Shown here: one piece after another, positions 21,777-45,360 of the stretch
How the letters are laid out: the number at the start of each line of letters is the position of its first letter
Numbering within the stretch: the first letter of the stretch is position 1
NCBI GenBank assembly: GCA_945643635.1
Contig: CALZFC010000279.1
Coordinates: 1,394,501 to 1,458,500 of the forward strand
Source of the DNA: Allodiplogaster sudhausi
Taxonomy: Eukaryota > Nematoda > Chromadorea > Rhabditida > Diplogasteridae
DNA length: 64,000 bases
Direction: 5' to 3'
Made by a program: the position numbers and the translations under genes
Notes under the pieces: model-generated
Databases searched by the model: none
What the model saw: only the letters and a program-made list of their open reading frames with translations
Told to the model about the DNA's origin: nothing

Positions 21777-22401
21777 GAGTTCCTTTCTTGCATTTTTTTT
21801 TGTGAGTAACTTGAAATCCCCTTAAGATTGATCGAATGTCGACCCGCATCTCTGAGCTGGCGCACAGCGCAATTGAAGCTGGTTTAAATGCGATTCTTTT
21901 CGCTTCATCCGAGGTGCCTAAAAGAAATGACCACAAAGAATTTTATTTGTGCGCAGTACGACAAAGGAGAAATGTATTTTGGGAAGTATTAATAGGTATT
22001 TTGGTTTGGCAACATGAATGGGAAGTAATTGATGGTATTGTCCATGGTTGCAGAGTGAATGGCAGGCGGAGACGCTCTTCCCTCTTCTGAACATTGTCTT
22101 CCGCTTTTCCAATTCCGCCAGATGTGCTCAGCTTCTCACTGTTGGTTACACAGTCTTTTTCTGTCTTTTCTCTTCCTCCGAGACCATAATTGTTCACTTT
22201 GATTGAAGAAACACTGCGAAGAAGTGGAAGTGAGTCACTGGCTGCCCGCCCTTGGACATGTAATCAGTCACGTCTTCGTTCAAGGCCTTCTCGCCGTGCC
22301 CATTCAACGAGTTTGTTTTTTCTCTCTTTCTCTCTCCTCTCTCTCTCACACACTCTTTTCTCTCTGTCTCACTCTCTCTAACACACACTTCTCTCTCGCT
22401 T

Positions 22402-22441
<40 letters not shown>

Positions 22442-24800
22442 CTCTCTCTCGAACGTCCTGTTTCAGTTGTTGAAGCGTCTCTTGGAGTCGTACCCCTTCC
22501 ACACTCTGCCTCGTCTCCTTTTCTATGAATCGGATAAGACCCGCCTGCCGAAGCTGCAGAAGTTGCTGGAGAAGGCATCGCGTAGTTCCTCCTCTCTCCG
22601 CGTTCATCTCAAGTCCATCCGCCAGGCTTACTCTGTTCTTCGCGAGTTCACTCTTTTGAGTCCAGATGAGAAGTTCTTCACTAAACTACCAAAATGTTAT
22701 TGTTTATCACATTATTTCGATTGTACAAGAGAGGTAGAGAAAGAGAGCAAAAAGAAGAATATGACTGCTGCAGCCTCATACCGGATGACAAAAGCGAACT
22801 GCATGATTGAACAGATGCACTGTCTGCAAAAGATTCCCTTGCCTACTCTTCAACTCGAGGTTACTTGTATCGCCGTAGATAATCCGGAACCTCCATGGTA
22901 ATCCTGGCTGACTCAGATTTGCTCCGACCCGTCTGCTGTCCTCTCTCGCTGCATTCGGATAGAGAAAGTGGAGGAACGTTGTGACCGGGCGGATGGCAAA
23001 TCAGCTCCTTTCGTTCTCCGCGTCCTCGCCAGCGATGGAACCAAGCACAAGATCATCTGCAAGGTGCTGTCAATTTCATATAGTATTTGTGAATCAACGA
23101 ATAAAATAAAATGCACTTTTTATGTTAGATATTCACGAGCAATTCCGATGATTTATATTCAATGTCTTCGAATACTGTGAATTTTATACATGGCTGAGAG
23201 GTGTTGAGACACAAAAGAACCATTCTGTTCAGAAAGAGGACGTCCGACAGGACTGCCTGGTTGAGCAGCTGTTCGAGGTGGTCAACATATTCCTTCACAG
23301 AAAAGAGCGGCGATCACATCAACCTCTCCGTACTTACAAGGCAAGATCTCCTCTCTTCACTTCACTCTATTATTTTAATAATGGTTATTTATAACACCAA
23401 AATACTGGTTTATTTTAAATGATCTCTATTATGATGTGCAGGTGGTGCCTCTCTCAGTGGATGCCGGCCTAATCGAGTGGTGCCAGAATACAGTATCCAT
23501 GAGTCAGTTTTCTTCGTGACTTTGGAAAGATGAAAGGAAAGAGAAGAAGAGTGATTAAGAGGAGCTCTTGTGTGGATTGGACCGCGTGTCTGGACTGCAT
23601 GGAGAAATCTACAAGGATGACTACACCGCGCAGAAAGCAATCCAGCTTCTGAGTAAGGCTCCAGCACACAAGAAACTCGATACTTTCAGAGACATTTGCG
23701 CCAACATGCGACCCGTGTTCAGGTCAGAGTTACTCTTTACTTCTTTTGTTTGGAATCAGACTTGACATTTGGCATGTTGCTCTTCTCTTTATCTTCTCCT
23801 TACTTTCAGACACTTCTTCTACCGCCGATACGGAAGTGTACACGAATGGAAGGAGAAGATTCAGGCGTACAGGAAGAGTCTGGCCCAGTGGAGCATCGGT
23901 CAGGGGGTTTGAGAGGTCTTAATAGATTGGAGATAGATAGAGAAAGAGAACAAGAACATATTGTAGTGTGCTACATGGTCGGCCTGGGAGATCGCCACTC
24001 CTCGAACATTCTCTTCGAGCCAGAAACCGCGACATTCGTCCACATTGATCTCGGTTTGCCATTTGAAAGAGAATTGAAATGAACTCATGGTCCTCTCTCT
24101 CTCTCTCTCTCTCTCTCTCCCTTTCTCTCTCTCTCTCCCTCCCTCTCTCCCTCTCTTTCTCTCTTTCTCTCTCTCTCTTCTTGCCTGGCCCTATCCATCT
24201 TCCTGTCAGGAATGATCCTGGAGTACAGCAGCCGTTCTCTTCCCGTGCCTGAACGGGTTCCCTTCCGGATGACTCGAGACTTCTTTGATCCTCTCATTGG
24301 CGATCTCCTCAACGGAAAGCTACTTCACATTGCAGTGGACACCATTGAAACACTCCGGGAGAAGAGCGACGTTCGTTTAGCTTCTCTGTCTATGTTTCTT
24401 CTTCTATCTTCCTCTCTCTCTCTCTGTCTCTCTCTCTCTCTCTCTCTCCCTCTCTCTCTCTCTCTTTCTCCCTCTTTCTTCTCTGCACTGCCTTGCTTAT
24501 TATCTAACACTCTTCTCCTTTTGATACTTTTCATCTTGCCAACTCCTTGTACTTTCTCCTGCCTTCTCAGTTTCCTTGCCATGATGTTGACTTTCAGGTG
24601 ATCCTCGGTGTGGCTTCTGTGTTACTGCGAGAGACAATGAGCAACTTCAGTGAGACATCGGAAGAGAAGGACGGAGTGCCCTCCAAGGTATCCGAGGCAG
24701 CCATCTACCGTCTCAGAGACAAACTCAACGGCACCGATGCCAGCCATGCAGCTCAGAGCCCTGAAGCTCAGGTTATCTATCTTATCTCTCCCCCTTTCAT

Positions 24801-24842
<42 letters not shown>

Positions 24843-25007
24843 CCTCTCTTTCTCTCTCTCTTCTCTCTCGCATTCTTTCTCCGTTCTCCGCTATTCACAC
24901 AGGAAATGCTACTTGGATGAAATTTACAGGTTCGCCGCCTCTTCGCCGAGGCAACTGATATTAAGAATCTGGCAGAACTCTTCCAAGGCTGGATGGCATT
25001 CCTTTAA
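12940..25007 (+). CDS. ATM: ATM-like PI3K-related protein kinase
   Basis: About 46 exons, with recognisable FAT, kinase and FATC domains. ATM is the nuclear Ser/Thr kinase activated by DNA double-strand breaks; it phosphorylates checkpoint and repair proteins. Kinase evidence: VLASDGTKHKIICK, then KEDVRQDCLVEQLFE, TYKVVPLSVDAGLIEWC, YMVGLGDRHSSNIL (catalytic loop) and FVHIDLG (metal-binding DLG). These are followed by VPERVPFRMTRDFFD and a FATC tail that ends KNLAELFQGWMAFL. The match to ATM is closer than to ATR, mTOR or TRRAP. The N-terminus MERDHQRGHDQLANIFKGL resembles the start of the ATM TAN region. I place the start at 12940. Exon ends include 13026, 14133, 16948, 20424, 22310, 23340, 24053 and 24771. 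Anomalies: a one-base phase conflict at 14371-14376, two stops at 14715-14723, a purine-only intron at 15122-15156 and two GC-AG introns. The rough length is 2,200 aa against about 3,056 in human, so some N-terminal exons may be missed. Confidence 0.9.
13433..13943. mobile_element. non-autonomous hAT-like MITE in an ATM intron
   Basis: Terminal inverted repeats begin GGTGCTATGCTAGTTGGGGG on the left and end CCCCCCCAACTAGGATAGCACC on the right, extending over about 28 bp. The flanking 8-mers are CGAAGCAA and CAAAGCAA (7 of 8 identical), fitting an 8-bp target duplication of hAT type. The interior has two further copies of a TGTTCCCCATG motif and no reading frame. Confidence 0.75.
15122..15156 (+). 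repeat. (GA)n tract serving as an ultra-short ATM intron
   Basis: After the AAG that ends the exon at 15121, GTTGGGGAAGACAGG and (AG)n lead to the next exon, whose frame (DDRTLKRLSKSDLL) requires a start such as 15157. The implied intron is 35 nt or shorter and has no pyrimidine tract. Because the repeat spans the junction, its exact 3' edge is ambiguous in 6-nt steps. Confidence 0.55.
15507..15568. repeat. (CT)n microsatellite in an ATM intron
   Basis: CT repeat broken once by a G, starting directly after the donor GTGAGT at 15501. Confidence 0.9.
22917..24370 (+). other. ATM: ATM PI3/4-kinase catalytic domain, core exons
   Basis: Exons 22917-23063, 23233-23340, 23442-23502, 23560-23722, 23810-23898, 23967-24053 and 24210-24370. 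They encode the ATP-binding loop region, the GDRH catalytic loop and the HIDLG activation-segment start, then RMTRD, which opens the C-terminal part of the activation region. All key residues expected for an active PIKK are present. Confidence 0.88.
24088..24180. repeat. (CT)n microsatellite in an ATM intron
   Basis: CT repeat with CCCT interruptions upstream of the acceptor of exon 24210. A similar tract fills 24414-24475 and another 24809-24870 in the next two introns. Confidence 0.9.
24930..25007 (+). other. ATM: ATM FATC domain and stop codon
   Basis: The last exon reads RLFAEATDIKNLAELFQGWM plus AFL and TAA at 25005-25007. It matches the human ATM terminus in spacing, including the aromatic-Gly-Trp of the FATC helix. 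Confidence 0.9.
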
Positions 25008-25250
25008 ATGGTCATAGTTGTTAATTGCTAGTTTTTTGTTGTTGTTTTAGAATTTAATTTGCTAGTTTTTCATGTTATAATACCTCATTTTTTGTTATTC
25101 CTGCCCAATTGTTACTTACTTACCGAGTTGTGCAACCAATGCATCTGTTATGGGTATTCAAGCTTTTCCACTGAAGATTCCATGCTATTACACTGCCGAT
25201 TCCGATGAACATATCTCATTCCGTCACACTCAGGACTATTTTCAACGTGC

Positions 25251-25256
25251 AATAAA
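25251..25256 (+). promoter_or_regulatory. ATM: poly(A) signal of ATM
   Basis: AATAAA lies 244 nt after the ATM stop. The remaining spacer to 25833 contains no coding sequence I can support. Confidence 0.65.
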
Positions 25257-25833
25257 GTTTTGTTCTTACTCAGTTTGCTTTAGGGTGTGATGATGTTTGC
25301 AGCCTCTCCTTTGAGAATATTGCTTTGTTCATGACGCTTAAAGGCAAGGAGTGTAAATAGTTTAGTCCCAACAAGTTGGAAGGTGACAGAGTGGGAATGG
25401 AGATAGATCGCTACATGAGATGGTGGCAGTGGTGTGAGCGCGATGATGTCGGCTGTTCATTGCGAATTCCACATCACACTACGAGTACATTTTGTCATAG
25501 GATGGGACACACTATTTGCTGTGAAAGTGTGCGGTTTATTCTCCCCTTCTTTAACTGCGGCGCGTCTCTCTTCATTGATTGATTAGAAAATGCACGCTAA
25601 CTTTGCTCTCCGTTCGCAACTCTCCCGCGTCTTCTGTCTGTCTGCCTGTTGTCTCCGCGATTCATGATGTCTCTCGTCTATTCCCTGCCTCACCCTGCTC
25701 TCGTTTCTCTCTCCCTGTATGACTAACGTAACCATCCATTGAATATGTTTATGGCTCGTCTAACCAGTTGTTTATTCGATCTGGCAGTATTGTCTAGATT
25801 GGAATTGACAGCGCGTGTTTTGCAGGGTGTGGG

Positions 25834-28333
25834 ATGTTGGAAGGAGAAGTGGACGCAGAAGCCTCGGCGAGCCCTGAGGCCACACGCTCCCCCTTCTGCC
25901 CTAATGTTCGTTTCTTCAGTAATTTTCTTCTTTTTCTCTGTTTTTTCATAATAATTATTAGACAGCTGTGCCTCAAAATTATATTTATTTGCTTTATTAA
26001 GTGTTCTTCTCGTGCTATGAATGGCAAAAGCTGTTTAGAAGATCGCGGCAGACCTAGAAGAGGACGGAGATGACGTTCCCTTGGATAGTGACCCGCCGCC
26101 CGCGTCCAAGCTCCGTCTGGAGAGCGCCGCCGCCGCGCCTTCTTCGGCAGCCGAGAGAAACTCGGCTATCAGTGCTCCTGAAGAACTAGTTGGCTGCATC
26201 TCAGTCACCATCAATGACTTCGAGAGAAGGGGCGAGGGCATGAATGCATTCATCGTCTACAAGATTATCACCAAGGTGTGTACTCTCATGTATTCTTTTT
26301 GTTGTGTCGGCTTGAACTTTGGTAGCTTGCAGTTCATGCTAGGTTTTTTTGATAATAGCCAATCCATTCCTGTTCCCACTGCATTGGCAAGTGTTCCTTT
26401 GTTAAAATAGAGCGAAGACAGCAATGTTAATTGGTAACGAAGCTATGCTTGGCTACACGAGCAGATTATTTGATGTGTTGCATTGTTCGGGATTACTTGC
26501 AGAATAGCTTCTTCATAGTATTCGCCGACAAAATATTTCTTTATCTATGAACAGCGCTTAAGGTGTCATGCGTGCCTGGCTTTACTCGCGAGAACTACGA
26601 AGTCTGGCGGCGGTTCTCCGACTTCCTCGGCCTGCATGAGAAGCTAGTGGAGAAGTATCTCTCCAAGGGAGTTCTTTTGCCGTCTCCCCCGGAGAAGAGC
26701 ATTGTCAGTCACCATTCACTCCATATTTGTATAGTTTCATTCTTCAATCATTCGTTCATCAGTATTTTATGCATCCGTTCAGTATTACCAGTAAGTTGTG
26801 TGACATGTTGCAAGCAACATTGTTGCAGTGATTCAGTACTCAGAGATATCTTAATGTAGTAATAATTAAAATCTTTATGTTATATTGCAAGTATCAAGCT
26901 TATTAGACTGCACTGAAGGAATGCATCCTCTGCCAGGTTGCCCTGACCCGGACGAAGACATCCTCAGAGGCAGCGTCAGCCCGTGATGTGGCGGTCGCCC
27001 GTTCCCGCCAGCTGCAGCGTTTCCTGGCCCGTCTGGTGCTGCATCCCATCACCAGAACGGACTGCGATGTCAGAGACTTCCTCACGCTCGAGGCCGATCT
27101 CCCGCGTGCTTCCAACACTTCTGCACTCTCTTCCGTCAACGTGAAGAAGATGCTCAAGTCGGTCGGAGAGGTCAGTGGAATCTCATTTATTTTAATTCTT
27201 TATTCAAAAGAGATTTTGCATTGCAGGCCTTCACTAAGATTGCCGTTCACATGGAAGAAGGCGACCGTTGGTTCGAGCAGACGCAGAGTCAACTCGAGGA
27301 ACTCGAAGATGGAGTACGCAGAATGCACTCCGTGGCTGAAGGACTCGCTGCCACTCACAGAGATCTCAAGGCTGTCGGAGACACCTTCTCCAAGGTTGGG
27401 TTCTGAGATAGCGAGAGAGAGAGAGAGCGAGAGAGAGAGAGAGAAAGAGCTTGAGAGGGAGAGAGAGAGAGAAAGAAAGATAGAATACCCATTCCAGGCC
27501 CTATCCATGCTTGCATCCTGCGAAGAGAGCACGGCCCTAGCCCGTGCCTTGTCCCACCTGACGGAGACAGAAGAGAGTGTGGCTTCTCTGTGGGAGCGAC
27601 AGGCCGAGGCAGAGACGGCGGAGTTGGTGGAGGCACTCTCCGAGTACGTCGCTCTCTTCACTTCTCTCAAGAATGTCTTTGCTGAGAGGCACCGCGTGTG
27701 GAATTCCTGGCAGAACGCGCAGCAGAACATCACCAGGAAGAGGGAGCAAAAGACTAGGTTAGCGAGGCGATTGTGGATTTTTGTTTTGATATTGTGCCGG
27801 ACTCATTACTCTACGCAAAATGTTTTCTTGTTCCTCTTTTGCTTTTTTTTCTTGAGTCTTAATAGTATTTTTAAAAATGTGTTCTGGAAGGTCATTCCTC
27901 TAAGCCTGCCATGATATTTGAAGACTGGAGCTGGCGGGGAAGACGGACAAAGCTGCGGCGGTGCGAGCCGAGACGGAGGAGGCTGTGGCCAAGGCCGACG
28001 AGCTGGAGAACCAATTCGCAAGGGTCTCCGACGCAATTAGAGTGGAGGTCAAGAGATTCGAGCAGAGTCGGAAGAGGGAGATGAAGGACATGCTCATCAC
28101 TTTCCTCGAGTCCGTCATTGCAACGCAGAATGAGGTCGGCTCATATTTTTTATTATTTTACACTTCTATTATTTCTTAAAGCTATTTTATTTCAATACTT
28201 CGCAGTTATTTGGTAGTTTGTTGTAACTTTCGCTCTCCACTCCCTGTCCCTCTCTCGAATTCACATGATCTCTCTTCAGATGCTTCTTTTCTGGCAGCGC
28301 TTCGCCCCAGAGACGGATGCTATCATTGCCTGA
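25834..28333 (+). CDS. sorting nexin SNX1/SNX2 (retromer BAR-PX protein)
   Basis: Eight exons: 25834-25905, 26039-26275, 26563-26703, 26937-27170, 27227-27394, 27498-27757, 27924-28134 and 28280-28333. They join in phase to 458 aa. The PX domain shows ISVTINDFERRGEGMNAFIV, YEVWRRFSDFLGLHEKL (phosphoinositide-binding Arg in RRFSDF) and LLPSPPEKSI. Behind it is a BAR-type coiled coil: WFEQTQSQLEELEDGVRRMH, ALARALSHLTETEE and FARVSDAIRVEVKRFEQSR. It ends FWQRFAPETDAIIA, matching the SNX2 terminus. It should bind PI3P on endosomes and tubulate membrane for retromer-dependent recycling. The N-terminal acidic region is short compared with vertebrate SNX1/2. A TTTTGCAG acceptor 8 nt before the ATG suggests a 5' UTR intron or spliced-leader addition. 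Confidence 0.9.
27412..27480. repeat. (GA)n microsatellite in an SNX intron
   Basis: GA repeat with GC and AA interruptions filling most of the 103-nt intron 27395-27497. Confidence 0.9.
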
Positions 28334-28863
28334 GCCATCTCTTCTTAACTTATTCCTCTCCTCGTGGTCCCCAAACATGTCTCCCTGCCTCCCTCATACG
28401 TTGTACTGCGGGGCACTCCTCAGCGCCCATTGCAAATGATCAATACATATTCTATATTTATTTCATGAATCAATGAATGCACCTTGAAAAGATAAGCTGA
28501 TAAATTATTACTATGCAGAATGTGTGTTAAGTCGTCTAGTATAACAAGCATATTATAATAAGAATCACAGCGTAGCATTACCGTATTCATCTCTTTCTCA
28601 GGGAATATTACAGAAGCGTAAGTCAGCTGTGTTAACAACAAGAATAATAACCAGCTGCAGAACATTTTGTCCAAGTTTCAGTTCAAAACGAAAGTCTTCT
28701 GAATCTATAAAGAGATGATTAGAACTCTGAAAGAAGGGTCGGATTTTGAAGAGTGGTAACAGTAACAGGCAAGCGAGTGGCCAAATCAGACACAAAATGA
28801 AGCTGGCAGAAATAAAAGAGACTTCATAGAAGCCTAAGTAGATGGAATATAAGCATCTCTTCG
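28334..28863. other. convergent intergenic spacer (SNX / mannosidase)
   Basis: No coding sequence can be supported here. TTTATT at 28457-28462 gives a minus-strand AATAAA that could end the mannosidase transcript about 400 nt after its stop. I see no canonical signal for the SNX transcript. Confidence 0.4.
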
Positions 28864-31738
<2,875 letters not shown>

Positions 31739-32163
31739 TCTGGCTGGATGGGGAGATCCTCAAGAAGCGCGGATCTCACAGAGTGAAGCTCCTTCACCAC
31801 GACATCCAAGAGCGATGTCCTCAACGAGGAACAAGTAACAATTTCAGCACGTCTTCTTTAATCTTCTTTAACACATCAGAACCGATCCCCGTTGCCGCCA
31901 CCTGGCAGAGTGGATTATGTTGTGTGGTAGTCTGTCAGATGTAGTGGTGTTCAACATTTAATCTTAATGTTAATTCGTAACTGTCGAAAGTATAACACCA
32001 AAATGTGACCAGTTAGCACTGAAATAGAGTCGAGAGTGCGGCACGGGAGTTTGATTTGTTTTTCAAGTTGCGCTGGCCGTGTTCGGTCTGTCCGTTCATT
32101 CTGTCTAAGTGTTTTGGTGGAGAGAGCAGTCAGTCTACGCCTTGTTCAGACAGCGAGAGAGGG
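31739..32163. promoter_or_regulatory. shared divergent promoter region (mannosidase / ClpX)
   Basis: There are 425 bp between the two start codons. No clear TATA box is visible, which would fit a bidirectional housekeeping promoter. Confidence 0.45.
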
Positions 32164-34924
32164 ATGACTCGGCTGGTCTCTTCCGCCCTTCGCCTCAGTC
32201 GTGCTCTGCGACTGCCAGACAACTCGAGGTCCTTCCACGTCACCGGCGCGGCCTCGTGCTCTTCCGGCGAAGGAAATCGGCCGACTAAGAATGCTGGAAC
32301 TTGCAAGAGTTGCGGCAAGCCACTGAAGTCCGCTGCCAGTATCCGTGAGTATTCCCAGTGTTCTTTTCGAGCGGGAGCGTCGTTTCACTGTTACTTTTCA
32401 CGTGGCTAGCACGCTGCTGTTCTTTTCTAAACTGGTTGATCACTCTTTGTACTCTTTTGGACAAAGGTTGTCGAATTAAGACGCATCAGTCGGGTTGTTA
32501 TTCGATTTTTTTTTGGTTGATTACGTGCACATTACAGCTGAAATTGTTGAACCTTCTAACGAATCTCTTCGGCTCAGTATTATTTATTCTCTCCTTTAAA
32601 CGAAACTTTAATGCTTATTATGTGTGTCTTGTTTTGCAGCATCTTCTCGATATGTCGTCTGCGAGTCTTGCAACAAATTGTACCAGGGCGGAGTTGTTGA
32701 AGACGCTTCTCAGAAATGGAATCTTTTGAAGCCGGAACAACGACGGAGTCCTCCCTACCCTACTCAAATTGCGGAATATCTCGACCACTACGTTGTCGGA
32801 CAACAGCAGGTTTAATTTTTTTAAATATTGCATTCAATTTTAGGTATTCTTTTTGGATCGAAGAATAAAGGGATTTTTTTTTCCAATTTTAGGATTCAGA
32901 TGTCATTTTTTAACAACATACACCAATGAGATTGCAGGCGAAGAAGACGCTAGCGGTGGCGGTGTACCAGCACTACAGACGCCTCGAGCACAACTTCGAG
33001 ATGGGTGTGTCGGGTGGTGCAATGAGTGCCGCGCTGAACAGCGAGAAGCCGACGGGTACGACTCCTCCCCGCGGCATTCTCTACCAGGATGAGATGAGCC
33101 AGAGCGTGAGCGGAGTGCTCTCCGCGCGCGGCCCTCCGACTTCCCCTCAGGGGCCCACCTTCCGCGCCCTTCCCGAGAAGGAGCCGGCCATCCGGTTGGA
33201 CAAGTCCAACATCATCCTGCTCGGCCCCTCTGGCGTAGGCAAGACTTTCGTGACCCAGACTCTTGCTCGTGTTCTCGATGTTCCCATCGCACTCTGCGAC
33301 TGCACCAGCATGACCCAGGTTTCATATTCTTGATAATAAGCAATCCTTTTTTTCCTTTCTATTTTTAGTTTAAAAAAAAAATGGTGTTTCAGTTCTTGCA
33401 GTTCTCTTGAAGTAATGATCCAAAGCGGCTGATTTAACAGGCTGGCTACGTGGGAGAAGACGTCGAGAGTGTCATTCAGAAGCTAGTGCAGGCTGCAGGT
33501 GGAAATGTAGAGAGGGCCCAGCAGGGAATCGTCTTCCTTGATGAAGTTGACAAGGTTAGAGAGAGAGAAAGAGAGAGATTAGAGAGAGGGAGAGAGAGAG
33601 TGACTGCGATAGTGAGAGGCAGAGAGAGAGAGAGAGAGAGAGCACCGAAATAGGAAACAGAGATGGTGCATGGAAAGAGGAGAGAGCATTGAAAGAGGAG
33701 AGAGAATAGATAGAGAGGAAGATAAAAAGATCTGCAGATAGCATCAGCCCACGAAGGCCACTCGCATGCCTACCGGGATGTGTCCGGAGAGGGAGTGCAG
33801 CACGCACTGCTGAAGCTGGTGGAAGGGACGGTTGTGAATGTCAAGAGCGGGCGGAAGGGCGTCGGCGCTCAGCAGGAAACTGTTCAGGTTTCTTCTCTTT
33901 CCCGTAAAATTCTTATATTTTATTCTAGATTTCGTGTCTTACTAAATTGGGCATACTGTAGGTGGACACGACGGACATCCTCTTCGTTGCTTCTGGCGCA
34001 TTCACAGCACTCGATCGAATTGTCGGAACTCGCCTCGATAAGAAGGCCGTCGGCTTTGGTCAGCTCGTTTAGATTATTTTTTTACTTTAAAAATTGCTTG
34101 CAGTTATTCAATAACTTCTCTTCAGGCACTTCTTCTGGTTCGCTCCGAATCACTAATGAAGATATGGAGAGTGAAGCAGCACGCAAGAGAGATTCGCTGC
34201 TCTCTCAGGTTACCTTTATTTGAACTTGTTCCCTTTATTTATTGTGTGCTTTATTCATATGTGATTACAGATTGGTTGTGCCTGTAGTTGTTTGTTTTCT
34301 TTCCATGCATAATGTCATTGTTAAAAATTTTTATTTAAATGATAACGAACAACGTTTGTTAACAGGCAGACCAAGGCGACCTGATCTCGTTTGGGATCGT
34401 GCCGGAACTGGTGGGCCGCTTCCCCGTCATCGTCCCCTTCCACTCCTTCGACCTTCACATGCTCGTGCGTGTCCTCACCGAACCACACAACTCACTCCTC
34501 GCACAGATGAAACTGCAATTCGCATTTGACAATGTCAGCTGAATTCTTTCCCATCTACTCATACTTTGCCAGCTTTCCTTCATTTTGTATTCAGAGAATC
34601 AACTGATGCATACTTACATATTAAGCGAGACCTGCTTGTCTGCCTGACAATATAAACAACCGAACAAAACTTCAGGTAGACCTGACGCTGTCAGCGGAGG
34701 CCCTCGAGGAGGTTGCTCGGATGGCGCTGGAAAGGAAGACGGGAGCACGCGCCCTCCGCTCCATCGTGGAGAACGTGTTGTTGGATGCGAAGTTCGTTGT
34801 GCCCGGGAGCGACATCGAGGCAGTTCACGTGACTCGCGAGGCAGTGAGGGGAGAGTCTCCAGTCATCCTCTCCAGGAGAAAGGCTGACGAGGAGGAGCGG
34901 CCCGCTTCCGCTGCTCTCTCATGA
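32164..34924 (+). CDS. CLPX: mitochondrial ClpX AAA+ unfoldase
   Basis: Nine exons: 32164-32344, 32640-32809, 32938-33318, 33441-33554, 33738-33887, 33962-34058, 34126-34208, 34366-34533 and 34676-34924. They join in phase to 530 aa. An Arg-rich amphipathic N-terminus ([17 protein letters not shown]) suits a mitochondrial presequence. Next is a C4 zinc domain (CKSCG and CESC), then [20 protein letters not shown]. The AAA+ core has Walker A GPSGVGKT, the pore loop AGYVGED, Walker [11 protein letters not shown], then RDVSGEGVQ and [11 protein letters not shown]. The small domain contains [15 protein letters not shown] and [19 protein letters not shown]. ClpX unfolds substrates for ClpP in the matrix and also activates ALA synthase. 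Walker A carries Ser-Gly-Val where bacterial ClpX has Thr-Gly-Ser. Confidence 0.94.
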
Positions 34925-35908
34925 CCCTTTTCGCCCTCTTCCACTCCCTACTCGCCCTTGTAAACTTTTCCACCGATAAAGTGAACGACAATCCGATTGC
35001 AAACTCGAGTAGTGATATGTACCCCTCCCTTGTCAGTGTACATAGCTCCTCCCACTCCTTCTAGCCCCGCCTACTTTCTACTTGCCTGGCCTTTTTGTCC
35101 CGTGGCAACTCGTCGTTTCTTCATTCACTGATCCTTTCTCGCACTTTTTATCTTAAAATCGTAAACAAACATTATTTCGGCGTGCAGAATGCTATAGTAC
35201 GTTAAAACTATTTCTCTCTCTTTCTAATATTAAGAGATTCTTTTTAAAGATAAGAGGTTACGTATTTGTTATTGTTGCTTAACAAACACACTCGGAACAT
35301 CTGGGTTATGAGAGGAGACGGAGCGTGAGAGAGAGGCAGGGAAAGCTGGAGGGTACCTTGTTAAAGAAAACACCACATCAGAGAAATAATGTGATGTGGG
35401 ACGAACAGAAGTCAGGACTCAACATGGAAAGAAATTTCACTAGGTATTATTTGAGAAGCGGAAGGCTAACAATTGCATGAAGAGTTGAAAGAGCACACCC
35501 AATCTCGACTCGAAAGTTTTGCTAATCATGGTAAAACTGGTGAAAACTCGATTAAAGCATAGCGAAACAAGGACCTCATCTCAGTTCAAAATGGCGGAAT
35601 TCAGAAGAATTCTAGGAATAATCTTTTGACAAAGTCTACACGCTCATTATGAGAAAGAAAGAGAAAACACCACCGTGCAACTAACAAATATGATCTAAGT
35701 ATGAGAAGACATCATGCGTACCTATGGTCTAACAAAACCAAAGTTTCAAAATTCATTGTTAACAAAAATCAACGATTTGTCAAAATCCTAACTGAGAATG
35801 TATCATGAATAACTTATGAAAGCAGCCTGACACGAAATTCGGAAAGAAAAGAGTGAGATAGTTGAGGGAGAGAGAGAGAAACTATGTAAAGTGAGGAGAG
35901 ATTGAAGG
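34925..35908. other. convergent intergenic spacer (ClpX / SLC4)
   Basis: About 1 kb without supportable coding sequence. It contains the 3' UTRs of two convergent genes and short GA tracts (35324-35334 and 35871-35877). No inverted repeat or canonical AATAAA stands out. Confidence 0.4.
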
Positions 35909-44063
<8,155 letters not shown>

Positions 44064-45360
44064 AACAGCTGCCTGCTTGAGCTTCTTCCTCCCCTGCACA
44101 CACTCACTCGCTAGGCCTCCTCCCCGCCATTGCCACTGTCGACAGCCCGGCTGGATCGATAGCTTCGGCCCCGAGGCGGCAGAGCAAGGGACGCCCCTCT
44201 CCTGAGCCCACCCTCTCCAGCAGCCGGGCTCTCTATCCCCCTCTCCCCTGCTTCCCTCCGGGCCTTCACTTCCAAACTCACGGAGACTAACCCAGTAGTC
44301 GTTGTCGCAGACTTTGCCTCGGCAGCCATTCTGAGATGTGCGGAGAAGTAGGCAGGAGTGGAGGGGCAGCAGATGAGTAGTCGCCCCCTTTTCACTCTCT
44401 CCGAGACACGACTCTTTCTCTCTTCTCGTACTGCCGCTCGTCCTGCCGCTTCATTGTTTACATTCAGAAGAGGGAGACAGTCAACACAGTCTATCTCCGT
44501 AACCGCCTTCTCTTTTGCGAGAGCCGCGCTTTGATATTACACGGAAGCAACAACTAGCAGAGAGGCTAAAGCCGCTTAATTTGGAATTAGCAGACAGCAA
44601 CTTGAGGAGTTCAAACGGCCAAGATCATGCCAAGAGCGACGCGTGGCGTTCGAGCAACGATGAAACATCTCATGGGAAGACGGGTCGGCTAGTCCTTTAT
44701 GCAAACTATTTGCACGCGAGCTATTTGAAACAGAGGAAAAAGCGGCAGCAAGGAATGGAAGGTGCAGGAGTCATTATGCCTACTTCATGTTAATCACCCT
44801 TAAGGACTCATGAAAGGAAAACAGAAAAAGAACAACAACTTCACCGAATTGAAATGTCAAGAATTCGTTATCTTATTCACAAGAGCAGCCGGCTGCGGAG
44901 GGCCAGAGACAATTGCAAATGACGCAGCGGGGCAGCAGATTCACACGTCACAACACTCTACGGCCCGCTCACGAAATGCACATTTTCAAAGACTGAGCCG
45001 GGACGCCGAAAGGAATGGAATGAGAAAGAGTGAAGGAAACACGATGGGCTTGCAAACTCTGATAAGGACTGATTGGTGGAGAATTATTGCTGTCGCATCA
45101 GTTACGTTCTCGCCAGATGAAGTGACTGATTCCTCAGAAGACTACTGTTCTTTTTACTGCGAGCACACGCTTAAACACCCTACGGGAAAATGTAAGACAA
45201 CCCAGAATACATCTCGTGGTCGTCAAAACAAGGCGTGTAACGGCACAGAAAATGACTATACAGTGGGAAACTATACACATATAATTAAAAATATCAACTT
45301 ACACGAAAAGCATGAAAGCTATCGATATGAATACAACGACAAATCTAACTGTTCACGACG
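44064..45360. other. SLC4 5' region and spacer
   Basis: GC-rich from about 44100 to 44350, consistent with a promoter or 5' UTR of the SLC4 gene. A minus-strand frame (44111-44395, with MAAEAKSATTTTGLVS) could be an alternative first exon but has no in-phase donor I can identify. A plus-strand frame of 189 codons (44810-45379) resembles nothing and I do not call it a gene. Confidence 0.35.
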